In this document: piece after piece, positions 1 to 8,075 of the stretch
How positions within the stretch are numbered: position 1 is the first letter of the stretch
How the letters are laid out: every line of letters begins with the position of its first letter
Assembly: GCA_963795805.1 (NCBI GenBank)
Contig: CAWCIV010000003.1
Span: forward strand, 186,001 to 250,000
DNA: 64,000 bases
From: JALYYC01 sp963795805
Lineage (GTDB): Bacteria > Chloroflexota > Dormibacteria > CF-121
Direction of reading: 5' to 3'
Notes under the pieces: model-generated
Seen by the model: the letters and a program-made list of their open reading frames with translations, nothing else
Told to the model about the DNA's origin: nothing
The model's database searches: none
Translations under genes and position numbers: made by a program

Positions 1-2
1 CC

Positions 3-269
3 ATGGACGAGGGCACCAGGGCGGTGCAGCGCGCGGGCCAGCCCATCGAGTTGTCGGCACGCGAGTTCGACCTGCTCCGCTTGTTGATGATGCACCCGAA
101 CCAGGTGCTGGAGCGCGAACGAATCCTCGACCAGGTGTGGGGTTACAACTTCTTCGGCGATGCCAATAACGTCGAGGTGTATATCCGGTACCTGCGGCAG
201 AAGCTCGGCGACGACAAGCATGAATTGATCCAAACCGTCAGGGGAGTGGGCTACCGGATCAAGCCATGA
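3..269 (+). CDS. OmpR/PhoB-family response regulator, C-terminal part (runs off left edge)
   Basis: Only the last ~88 residues are in the window. They form the winged-helix DNA-binding domain of OmpR/PhoB regulators: LSAREFDLLRLL, then the recognition-helix region NVEVYIRYLRQKLG and the closing TVRGVGYRI. The receiver domain lies outside the window, so coordinate 3 is not a real start. The stop codon overlaps the start of the sensor kinase that follows (ATGA), so the two form an operon and very probably a cognate pair. The signal sensed cannot be told from here. Confidence 0.9.
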   Translation: MDEGTRAVQRAGQPIELSAREFDLLRLLMMHPNQVLERERILDQVWGYNFFGDANNVEVYIRYLRQKLGDDKHELIQTVRGVGYRIKP

Positions 270-1729
270 TGCGCCGGCTCCGGATGCGCTTTCGATCGCT
301 CCGCTGGCGCCTGACCGCCGTCATCGTTGGCCTGCTCTCGATCCTGCTGCTCCTCGGCGGTGTTGGCCAGTACTTCGCGGCGCGCGAAGTGCTGTTTCGC
401 AGCAATGCCGAGGTGCTGACCAGTGAGTACGCGGCGGTGCTCCAGGCGTTCCGCAAGCAGGTGGCGACGCGCCCGGCCGGCGTGAGCCCCATCCGGGTCC
501 TGCTCTCGCAGCAGTTTGCCACCGAGCTTCGCTCGCGACGGATATCAGCCGCCATCTTCGATCTCAACGGCGGCCGGATCGCCGACGCCCCCGCCACACT
601 TGGAAGCGGCAACAGCCCGACCCTCCGAACGGGTGACTACCTGGCGGCGGTGCGAAGCAAGCCGCAGCCCTACTACGTCGCCACCGCCCTCGACGGCACC
701 CCCTACCTGGCCGTGTTGAACGTAATCAGAAACGGCTTAAAACCGGTCGGGCTGGCGCAGCTGGCGATCTCGACCGACGACATCGAGCAGACGCTGCGAC
801 TCGATCGCGAGGCCGCCATCATCGGGTCCCTGACCGTGCTGGTGCTGGCCCTACTTCTGAGCCCGCTTATCGTCCGTCGGGCCCTGCGGCCGCTCGGCCT
901 CATGTCCGCGAGCGCCGCCGCACTGGCCGCCGGCGACTACAAGCAACGGGTCTCCGTCCCCGCCAGTCACGACGAGGTTGGGGCGCTGGCCGCCGCCTTC
1001 AACCAGATGGCGGCAGGGATCGACCAGGCATTCGAGGTCCGGCGGCATTCCGAGGAACAGATGCGACAGTTCGTGGGTGATGCCTCGCATGAGCTGCGCA
1101 CCCCCCTAACCTCGATCGCCGGATACCTCGATATCCTCGGCCGGCGGCCGGTGGTGGAGGCCCCGCTCCTTCAGACCTCCCTGGCGGCCATGCGGCAGGA
1201 GACCTCACGCATGACGCGGCTGATCAATGACCTGCTGACGCTCACCCGATTCGAATCGCGACCGGCCGACAACCGGCGGGTGCTGGCCGTCGACCAGTGG
1301 CTCGCGGAAACGCTTGACGAGCTCAATCTCGCCGACCGGGGCGCGCGGGAATCGCGCGCCTTCGAACCCGGGCTCACGATCGAGGGCGATTCGGATGCCC
1401 TCAAGCAAGTCGTCGCCAACCTGGCACAGAACGCGGTGAAATATGCGCCGGGCGCCGAGCAGTGCTGGACTGTCTCAAAAGAGTCCGGCACGGCGGTCAT
1501 CCGGGTGCAGGACAAGGGCCCCGGGATTCCGCCTGAGGACCTGCCCCATGTCTTCGAACGCTTCTATCGTGGGACCAAAGCCCGCGAGCGAAGCAGCGGT
1601 GGGTCAGGCCTCGGTCTGGCGATCGCGAAATCGATCGTGGACGCGCACGGCGGGCAGATCGAGGCGACCAGCGCCCCGGGCGCCGGAGCCACGTTCACGA
1701 TCCGGCTCCCGCTGGCTCAGGGCGCGTAG
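266..1729 (+). CDS. Membrane sensor histidine kinase (HAMP-HisKA-HATPase)
   Basis: This 487-residue kinase is the partner of the regulator just upstream. A basic N-terminus is followed by TM1 (about residues 17-37), an extracytoplasmic sensor region of ~135 residues, TM2 (about 175-197), HAMP, a HisKA domain with the phospho-acceptor in ASHELRTPL (His275), and a HATPase_c domain with N box NLAQNAVKY, G1 box DKGPGIP, F box FERFYRG and G2 box GSGLGLAI. All catalytic boxes are intact. The architecture is that of MprB/BaeS-type kinases that sense envelope conditions; the ligand is unknown. Its 3' end overlaps the convergent beta-propeller gene by 13 bp. Confidence 0.93.
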   Translation: MMRRLRMRFRSLRWRLTAVIVGLLSILLLLGGVGQYFAAREVLFRSNAEVLTSEYAAVLQAFRKQVATRPAGVSPIRVLLSQQFATELRSRRISAAIFDLNGGRIADAPATLGSGNSPTLRTGDYLAAVRSKPQPYYVATALDGTPYLAVLNVIRNGLKPVGLAQLAISTDDIEQTLRLDREAAIIGSLTVLVLALLLSPLIVRRALRPLGLMSASAAALAAGDYKQRVSVPASHDEVGALAAAFNQMAAGIDQAFEVRRHSEEQMRQFVGDASHELRTPLTSIAGYLDILGRRPVVEAPLLQTSLAAMRQETSRMTRLINDLLTLTRFESRPADNRRVLAVDQWLAETLDELNLADRGARESRAFEPGLTIEGDSDALKQVVANLAQNAVKYAPGAEQCWTVSKESGTAVIRVQDKGPGIPPEDLPHVFERFYRGTKARERSSGGSGLGLAIAKSIVDAHGGQIEATSAPGAGATFTIRLPLAQGA

Positions 1730-2994
1730 GTGCGGCGATCCTCCCGGCGCAGACGCCAGCGCCGGACCACGATGAAGAGGCCGATCGCGGCCAGCACGGC
1801 CAGCGCCACGGCATAAGACCCGTAGGCCGGTGCGGTGGTGCTCCGCGGCACGACCACGCTCGGCGCGGTCGCCCGAGGCGCCGCGCTGGATCGGTTGGTC
1901 GCGGACGGCGCGGCGGAGGGATTCGATCCCGCGACCGAAGCCGCGGAGTCCGGGATGCGATAGGTGCCGGCCAGGCCGGTCGTCGGATTCCATGAAGCCG
2001 CCAGCACGATCGGCGGGTCCCCACCTTGCAGCGCGAGGGCGGTGATCCTCGGACGTGCCGGCAATCCCGCTCCCAGCGCACTCCAACTCGCGCCGCGGTC
2101 GAGCGAACGGAACACGCCGCCGTTGCCCTGGTCAGCATCGCTCCCGGCGTAAATCTGGTCCGGATTGGCGGGATTGAAGACCACGAGGTTGATGTCGCCA
2201 GGCGGAAGTCCATTGATCGGATTCCACGTGACGCCGCGGTCGTCGCTGCGGAACATGCCCGCAGACGTGCCCGCGATCACGGGCGGTTGTGAGCCGCCCG
2301 ACGGCGCCGACGCCACCGCGATGGTGGCGACCGTCGCGTCCGACGGCACCGTGCCCTTCACGACGCGCCAGCTACCGGTGAGGTCCTCACTCTGCAAGAG
2401 GAACCCGGCGCCGGCATTGCCGTTATCCGCACCCGCGAAGACTGTGAAGCCGTTCGGCTTGGCGAGCATCGCCACCGCGGACACATCGACCCCGGTGAGC
2501 CCGAGCGGGTGCCAGGTCGCGGCCCCGTCGATCGAGTCGTAAACGCCCACGGAGGTACCGACGACGATCGTCCCGGCCAGCACGTCGATCGACCGCACGT
2601 CGGGGGGAAGCCCAACCGCCTGCGCGGTCCAGGTTTTGCCTTCGTCAACGGACTTGAGAACCCCCCCGGTTTGCGTGCCGGCGTACACCGTTGCCGGCTG
2701 CACCGGATCAAACCGGACGACCCAGGCGCCGTCGACGGCGGGGGTCGTCGTGCCCCAGGTCGCTCCAGAATCGGAACTGCGGAGCACACCCCGCCCCTCG
2801 GTCGCGGCCAGGATGGTGGACGGATGCAGGCGCGAAACCGCGACCGACCAGACCGGCTTATCCGGCTGGCCCGCGACCTGGGCACCGGTCGGGGTCCAAC
2901 GGGCATCGGCCGCGGACGTAATCCCAGCGCTCAGCCATGAGCCGGCGGCCACCAGGATGAGCGCGAGTGGAACGTGGTGCAGAAAACGTCTCAC
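1717..2994 (-). CDS. Secreted, membrane-anchored beta-propeller with BNR/Asp-box repeats
   Basis: The 425-residue protein begins at GTG with a signal peptide (RRFLHHVPLALILVAAGSWL). The body carries at least five Asp-box motifs (SSDSGATW, SVDEGKTW, SIDGAATW, SDDRGVTW, SLDRGASW), typical of sortilin/YCF48-like or sialidase-type propellers. A Ser/Ala/Pro/Thr-rich stalk (about residues 335-385) leads to a C-terminal transmembrane helix and a short basic tail. It should therefore be displayed outside the cell, tethered at its C-terminus. No sialidase catalytic residues are recognisable, so binding or scaffolding is more likely than hydrolysis. It is convergent with the sensor kinase gene and may belong to the envelope process that kinase monitors (inference). 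Confidence 0.75.
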   Translation of the reverse strand: MRRFLHHVPLALILVAAGSWLSAGITSAADARWTPTGAQVAGQPDKPVWSVAVSRLHPSTILAATEGRGVLRSSDSGATWGTTTPAVDGAWVVRFDPVQPATVYAGTQTGGVLKSVDEGKTWTAQAVGLPPDVRSIDVLAGTIVVGTSVGVYDSIDGAATWHPLGLTGVDVSAVAMLAKPNGFTVFAGADNGNAGAGFLLQSEDLTGSWRVVKGTVPSDATVATIAVASAPSGGSQPPVIAGTSAGMFRSDDRGVTWNPINGLPPGDINLVVFNPANPDQIYAGSDADQGNGGVFRSLDRGASWSALGAGLPARPRITALALQGGDPPIVLAASWNPTTGLAGTYRIPDSAASVAGSNPSAAPSATNRSSAAPRATAPSVVVPRSTTAPAYGSYAVALAVLAAIGLFIVVRRWRLRREDRRTYAP

Positions 2995-3051
2995 GTGGGG
3001 TCCGAAAACCGTGTAAGGATAGCAGACGATCCGGAGCCAATTCTTGGTTTT

Positions 3052-3068
3052 TTGGACGCAACGTCCAA
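3052..3068. promoter_or_regulatory. Perfect inverted repeat between two divergent genes (candidate operator)
   Basis: TTGGACG-CAA-CGTCCAA has seven-base arms with perfect dyad symmetry. It sits in the 116-bp gap between the divergent starts at 2994 (minus) and 3111 (plus), about 30 bp upstream of the plus-strand -10 element. Position and symmetry suit a regulator-binding site. The regulator is not identified. Confidence 0.45.
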
Positions 3069-3110
3069 GATCGGTCGTATTCCCGCCAAACCTCGACTAC
3101 AATGCGGATC

Positions 3111-4469
3111 GTGCGACAGCTTCGGCAGGTGTTGCAGGCCATTCCGCAACTGCTGTTGGTGCAGCCGGAGCAGCTCAGTTACGACCTGGCGTATGCCCTT
3201 GCCCTCACCCCGCTGGTGCTGGCCGGGCTGATCTTTTTTCGCCAGGACGCCATCTTGATTTTCGCCACCTCCTTCCTGACCGGTGTGGTCAGTCTTCTCG
3301 CTCTGCAACTGGCACGCCTCACGCTTAACCTCCCGGCCTGGGTCGGGCACAAGGCGACCCATCCGCTGGTGGCAAGTTTCCTGATCGCCTGCTTCCTTTC
3401 GCCGCACACACCGCTGTGGCTCGCGGCCGCCGCCGTGACGCTCTTTGTGCTGCTCGACACCGTGATCTGGCCGCAGCTCCAGCGCGTGATGCTGCACCCC
3501 GGTCTGATCGTGTTCGGGTTGCTCTTCATCGTGGAGCGACAGATCGGAACCTACTTCGTCAATCCCTTCGACGGGCGACGGCTCGGCGATCCACTGACGC
3601 TCTGGTACCACTCCGCCGCGCACCTCAACACCATCGACCCGGTGAAGGTGTACGTCGGCAACGTTCCCGGTCCCGTCGGGGCGACGTCCGCCGTCGCGAT
3701 CCTGGTCGGCCTCACCTACCTCTGGTACGCGAAAAAGGTCTCGCTCGGAATCATCGTCGGATTTCTTACCGGCATCGCCGTTCCGGCCGCCATCCTCGGG
3801 AGCGACATCGCGTTTCAGCTCAGCTCCGGCCCGGCCCTCTTCCTCGTCGGTTACATCGCCGCCGACCGCCGCCGCGTGGCGATGCCAGAGCGGTTCACGT
3901 TTGTCTTCGGCCTCGCGGCCGGCGCCTTGACGATGCTGCTTCGCGCCTATGGCCAGGGTCAGGAGGCCGCCTGGCAAAGCCTGCTCGTGATGAGCGCCGC
4001 GGTCACGGTCTACCTTCGCGTCCGAGGACTGCTGATCGGCGCCTCCCAACGCAGCGGCGGGAGCGGCCGGTTTCGGACCATGCCGCTGGCGTCCGGGAAC
4101 AACGAGCCCCGGCCATCCCCAGAACCCGCCCGGCGGCAGGAAGTCCGTCAGCCCATGATGGCGATGGCTCCCTCCGGCACGGCCTTCGCCCGAGCTGCGC
4201 GCCCTCTAAGGGGCTTCGATACGGCGACAAACCAGGACGATCTCGTGCGCCAGATGCGCAGCGCCGCCTCTCGAGGGACCCTGAGAAACGCTGGGGCAAA
4301 CCGGCTGCTGCTCGGACTCTCGCTCATCCTCGTGAACCCGGTCGGGCTCTGGCTGACCTGGTCGGCCGCCTCGCTGGCCGGTAACACCAAGCGGGCGCTG
4401 ACCGCCGTCTCCGTCCTCTGGTACCTAGCGGCGGCTGGCCTCGTGTTCGCGATGGCGCACATCCGCTAG
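3111..4469 (+). CDS. RnfD/NqrB-like integral membrane protein
   Basis: The protein (~452 residues) has about ten hydrophobic segments and resembles the RnfD/NqrB subunit of ion-translocating ferredoxin/quinone oxidoreductases. Recognisable pieces are FLSPHTPLW, the NPFDG loop, and GPVGATSAVAIL, which matches the segment where RnfD/NqrB covalently binds FMN through a threonine. No other Rnf or Nqr subunit is nearby. A C-terminal extension of ~120 residues carries a soluble Pro/Arg-rich linker and two more hydrophobic helices. Start choice: GTG 3111 lies seven bases after a -10-like TACAAT (3098-3103), which suggests a leaderless message. The 3' end overlaps purA on the other strand by 45 bp. 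Confidence 0.7.
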   Translation: MRQLRQVLQAIPQLLLVQPEQLSYDLAYALALTPLVLAGLIFFRQDAILIFATSFLTGVVSLLALQLARLTLNLPAWVGHKATHPLVASFLIACFLSPHTPLWLAAAAVTLFVLLDTVIWPQLQRVMLHPGLIVFGLLFIVERQIGTYFVNPFDGRRLGDPLTLWYHSAAHLNTIDPVKVYVGNVPGPVGATSAVAILVGLTYLWYAKKVSLGIIVGFLTGIAVPAAILGSDIAFQLSSGPALFLVGYIAADRRRVAMPERFTFVFGLAAGALTMLLRAYGQGQEAAWQSLLVMSAAVTVYLRVRGLLIGASQRSGGSGRFRTMPLASGNNEPRPSPEPARRQEVRQPMMAMAPSGTAFARAARPLRGFDTATNQDDLVRQMRSAASRGTLRNAGANRLLLGLSLILVNPVGLWLTWSAASLAGNTKRALTAVSVLWYLAAAGLVFAMAHIR

Positions 4470-5756
4470 ACGGCGGACCCGGTCGCTCATCCAGATCGTT
4501 TGATCCCGGGCTGGACCCACAGACACGATCTCAACCGGGGCGCCGCTGAGCTCGCCCAGCCGATCGATGTAGCGTCGAGCGGCGGCCGGGAGATCACCCG
4601 GCCGGCGGATCTCGGTCGTTGCCGCGCGCCAGCCTGGGAGCTCCTCGTAGACGGGCTCACAGTGCTTGAGATGGCTGATGTTCGACATCGGATACGCCAA
4701 CAGCTCGCCTTTGCTTCGGTAGCCAGTGCAGATCCGGATGGGATCGAAGCCGTCGAGGACATCGAGCTTGGTCAGCGCGATCGAACCGATCCCGTTGAGC
4801 GCCACGCTGTACCGAGCCACGGCCGCGTCGAACCACCCCACCCGTCGAGCGCGCCCGGTGGTGGTTCCATACTCCACGCCAACGGCGCGCATCCGCTCAC
4901 CCAGGCCGTCGAGGAGCTCGGTGGGCAGCGGCCCGTACCCGACCCGCGTCGTGTAGGCCTTGAAGACGCCCATCGTGAGATCGACCGCGGTGGGCGGGAT
5001 GCCCGACCCGGTGAGCGCGCCGCCGGCCGTCGGCGAGGACGAGGTCACGTACGGGTAGGTGCCAAAGTCGAGGTCCAGCATGCTTCCCTGCGCGCCCTCG
5101 AGCAGGATCCGGTCGGCGCGGGTCAGGGCGTCCTGGACGAGCGGGAAGATGTCCTGAATATGTCTCGATAACCGCTCCCCGTAGGCGGTGTACTCCCGCA
5201 GGATGGCCCCGCCATCAAGCGGGTCGACCTGGTACAGCTGTTGCAAAATCGGGTTCTTGATCTTGCTCAGCACGAAGTCGAGCTTCTTCTCGAGAAACCG
5301 CGGCTTCAGGAGGTCGCCCGCCCGAAACCCGATCCGGCGGATCTTGTCGGCATAGGCCGGACCGATGCCACGCCAGGTGGTGCCCAGCCGGTCGTCCCCC
5401 CGCTGCTCCTCCTCGAGCTTGTCCAGGATTGGATGCCAGGGCATGATCAGGTGCGCGCGATCCGAGATCACGAGCCGATCCACCGTGATTCCGCGTGATT
5501 GCACCTGGTCGATCTCCTCGAGCAGAACGCGGGGGTCAAGGACCACGCCATTGCCGATCACGCAGGTGGTCTCCGGATACAGGATTCCCGAAGGAATCAG
5601 GTGAAAACGGAATTCCTGGCCAGCATTGACCACGGTATGGCCCGCGTTGTTTCCGCCCTGGGATCGGATGACCATGTCGGCCTGCTCGGACAGCAAGTCG
5701 ATGATCTTTCCCTTCCCCTCATCCCCCCACTGGCCGCCGACGAGGATCGTGACCAT
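4425..5756 (-). CDS. purA: Adenylosuccinate synthetase
   Basis: It catalyses the GTP-dependent joining of IMP and aspartate, the first committed step to AMP. The 443-residue length is typical. Visible signatures are the N-terminal GGQWGDEGKGK GTP/IMP loop, GGNNAGHT, and the GTYPYVTSSSP and TTTGRARRVGW regions. The start ATG is one base after the dnaB stop, so purA is the last gene of an rplI-dnaB-purA run on the minus strand. Confidence 0.98.
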   Translation of the reverse strand: MVTILVGGQWGDEGKGKIIDLLSEQADMVIRSQGGNNAGHTVVNAGQEFRFHLIPSGILYPETTCVIGNGVVLDPRVLLEEIDQVQSRGITVDRLVISDRAHLIMPWHPILDKLEEEQRGDDRLGTTWRGIGPAYADKIRRIGFRAGDLLKPRFLEKKLDFVLSKIKNPILQQLYQVDPLDGGAILREYTAYGERLSRHIQDIFPLVQDALTRADRILLEGAQGSMLDLDFGTYPYVTSSSPTAGGALTGSGIPPTAVDLTMGVFKAYTTRVGYGPLPTELLDGLGERMRAVGVEYGTTTGRARRVGWFDAAVARYSVALNGIGSIALTKLDVLDGFDPIRICTGYRSKGELLAYPMSNISHLKHCEPVYEELPGWRAATTEIRRPGDLPAAARRYIDRLGELSGAPVEIVSVGPARDQTIWMSDRVRRLADVRHREHEASRR

Positions 5757-5757
5757 G

Positions 5758-7131
5758 CTATCGCCGGCGTTCGACGTTGACGAACTTGGTCTGCTCGTCG
5801 ATGAACATCAGCTCGAGTTTGCCGGTCGGGCCGTTGCGGTGCTTGGCAACGATGATCTCCGCGATGTTGCGCTTGTCCTCGGCCACATTGTCGTTGTAGA
5901 AGCGCTCGCGATAGATGAAGAGCACGACATCGGAGTCCTGCTCGATCGATCCGCTCTCCCGGAGGTCGGCGAGCTGCGGACGGTGGTCGGTCCGCTTCTC
6001 GGGTTCACGGCTCAGTTGCGAGCAGGCGATCACCGGGATCTGCAGCTCGCGGGCGAGCCCTTTCAGTGATCGCGAGATGTCCGAAATTTCCTGGACTCGG
6101 TTCTCCTGGTTGCGGCCCTGCATCAGCTGGAGATAGTCGACGATGATCAGTCCGAGATTGTTAGCCGACTTGAGCCGGCGGGCCTTGGTGCGCATCTCCA
6201 TCACCGAGATGTTGGGCGAGTCATCGATGTAGATCTGGGCCTCGGAGAGCGCTCCCATGGCCTGGGCGATGCGTGGCCATTCGGCGTCTTTCAGCAGGCC
6301 GGTGCGAAGCCGGTACGAGTCGACGGACGCCTCGCTGCAGAGCAGGCGGGTCACCAGCTGTTGCTCTGACATCTCGAGCGAGAAGATCGCGACCGGGATC
6401 TTGTATTGGATCGAGGCATGCTGCGCGATATTGAGCGTCAGGCTGGTTTTGCCCACGCCCGGCCTGGCTGCGATCACGATCAGGTCGGACTTCTGAAAGC
6501 CACCGGTCTTGGCGTCGAGGTCGGTGAAGCCGCTGGGAACTCCGGACACGATGCTCTGGTCCTTGTGGATCGCCTCGATCTGGTCCCAGGTCGTCTTCAG
6601 GATGTCCTTGAGGGCGACGAAGTCCTGGGTAATCCGGCCTTCGGCGATGTTGAAGATGACGCCCTCGGCGGCATCCAGGGCGGTGGCGGCCGGGGTCGCC
6701 TCGTCGAACCCGAGCGCCGTGATGCGCGCGCCCGCGCCGATCAGCTTTCGCTTGGTGGCAGCCTCCTCGACCAGGTGGCCGTAGTACTCGACGTTGGCCG
6801 CCGTGGGCACGCCGCTCTCCAGCTCGGCGAGAAAGGCCTGCCCGCCGATCCGTTCCAGCACCCGCATCTTCTCCAACTCCGCCGCGAGCGTGAGCAGGTC
6901 GATGGGATCGGCCCGATCGTAGAGATTCAAGGCCGCTCGGAATACCTGGGCGTGGTTGTCGAGGTAGAAATCCTCCGGACGCAGGAAGTCGGCGACCCTC
7001 ACGACCGCGTTGCGGTCCAGCATCAGTGAACCCAGCACTGAGGCTTCCGCTTCGAGGTTCTGCGGCGGGACCCGTCCGCCGGCTGGTGCCGGCGCCGAGG
7101 GAGCCGGCGGATTCCTTAGGTCAACTCTCAA
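5758..7131 (-). CDS. dnaB: Replicative DNA helicase DnaB
   Basis: The protein (~457 residues) has the N-terminal DnaB domain (PPQNLEAEASVLGSLML) and a RecA-like motor with Walker A ARPGVGKTSL, Walker B region LGLIIVDYLQLM, and the VPVIACSQLSRE-type segment followed by an arginine-rich C-terminal end. The gene starts at TTG 7131, overlapping the rplI stop by four bases, which indicates translational coupling. The order rplI-dnaB is conserved in many bacteria. No intein is present. Confidence 0.97.
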   Translation of the reverse strand: MRVDLRNPPAPSAPAPAGGRVPPQNLEAEASVLGSLMLDRNAVVRVADFLRPEDFYLDNHAQVFRAALNLYDRADPIDLLTLAAELEKMRVLERIGGQAFLAELESGVPTAANVEYYGHLVEEAATKRKLIGAGARITALGFDEATPAATALDAAEGVIFNIAEGRITQDFVALKDILKTTWDQIEAIHKDQSIVSGVPSGFTDLDAKTGGFQKSDLIVIAARPGVGKTSLTLNIAQHASIQYKIPVAIFSLEMSEQQLVTRLLCSEASVDSYRLRTGLLKDAEWPRIAQAMGALSEAQIYIDDSPNISVMEMRTKARRLKSANNLGLIIVDYLQLMQGRNQENRVQEISDISRSLKGLARELQIPVIACSQLSREPEKRTDHRPQLADLRESGSIEQDSDVVLFIYRERFYNDNVAEDKRNIAEIIVAKHRNGPTGKLELMFIDEQTKFVNVERRR

Positions 7132-7574
7132 TCAGAGGTGACCATCAGGGGAATGCTCGCCATCACCTCGCGATGAAGGCGGACCTGGGCCGTGGCGGGG
7201 CCCATGCCCTTGACCGGCTCCGGAAACTCGATCTTCCGGCGGTCCAGGGTGATCCCATGCTGCTGCTTGAGGCCCGACGCGACGTCGGCGTTCTTCACGG
7301 CGCCAAACAGCTTGCCGTCCTTTCCACTGCGGAGCTTGAGCGTCACCTGGGCAGTCCCGAGCCGGGCGGCCAGCGCGCGCGCCTCCTCCAGCTCACGCTG
7401 CTCCCGCTGGATCGCCGTCGCCCGCTGCCGATCGATCCGGTCGACCGAACCCTTCGTGGCGGCTTGCGCCAGCTTGCGCGGCAGCAGGTAGTGCCGCGCG
7501 TAGCCATCGGCGACGTCCTTGGTCTCGCCGGCCTTGCCGGTCCCTTTCACGTCCTCGGTCAGAACGACCTTCAA
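7128..7574 (-). CDS. rplI: 50S ribosomal protein L9
   Basis: This 148-residue protein has the L9 N-terminal domain (MKVVLTEDVKGTGKAGE, then DGYARHYLLPRKLA), a long connecting helix rich in Arg/Glu, and the C-terminal rRNA-binding domain. Its start overlaps the end of the upstream DUF1232 gene by four bases and its stop overlaps the dnaB start, so the three are probably one transcript. Confidence 0.97.
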   Translation of the reverse strand: MKVVLTEDVKGTGKAGETKDVADGYARHYLLPRKLAQAATKGSVDRIDRQRATAIQREQRELEEARALAARLGTAQVTLKLRSGKDGKLFGAVKNADVASGLKQQHGITLDRRKIEFPEPVKGMGPATAQVRLHREVMASIPLMVTSD

Positions 7575-7969
7575 ATTGCCGGCCTCCCGCGCCGCAGCGC
7601 CATCCGGCCGCGCTCACGCAGGTCGGTGAGGCGGGCGCGCACGCCATCCTGGCCATTGCGCAGGTCCTGGTCGAAGACGCTCGTCCCGCTCGCAATTCGC
7701 TCCTGGTGTTCTGAGACCACGTCCTTGGGCGCGCGGTCCACGAACATGCGAATCGCCAGGACGGATAGGGCCATCGCATCCATCTCTCCAAAGACCGGAA
7801 ACCGGAGCGGAATATCCACGGCCGGGTTCATGATCAGCGCCAGCGCGGCCGCCAGCACGAGCTTGTTCCGCTGCGGCACGCGAGGATCACGATACAGGCA
7901 GTACGTGAGCTTTCCGTATTTGGGAAGCTCGCGGGCCATCCGTCGCAGAAACCGAAGACTGAGCAGCAT
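7571..7969 (-). CDS. DUF1232 (YkvA-like) small membrane protein
   Basis: The start is ATG 7969, behind a purine-rich ribosome-binding sequence (AGGGGAAG). The 132-residue product has the DUF1232 core: DPRVPQRNKLVLAAALALIMNP followed by IPLRFPVFGEMDAMALSVLAIRMFV, two hydrophobic segments around a Pro/Asp-rich turn. A charged C-terminal tail follows. The family has no firm biochemical function. The gene heads the DUF1232-rplI-dnaB-purA run. Confidence 0.75.
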   Translation of the reverse strand: MLLSLRFLRRMARELPKYGKLTYCLYRDPRVPQRNKLVLAAALALIMNPAVDIPLRFPVFGEMDAMALSVLAIRMFVDRAPKDVVSEHQERIASGTSVFDQDLRNGQDGVRARLTDLRERGRMALRRGRPAI

Positions 7970-8075
7970 GCTTCCCCTGTGGTGGTGACGGTGGCCGCAT
8001 GGGCGGCCGTGGCTTTGCGATTTTACCAGAGCCCAGGCGGGCGCCGGCACCCGGCTTTGGTTCGCCGGATCGGGG

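Noticed and set aside
2991..4049. A 352-codon minus-strand frame over the RnfD-like gene
   Set aside because: The product is polar, with low-complexity Gly/Glu/Arg/His content, and is the antisense of clear transmembrane helices; no start signal.
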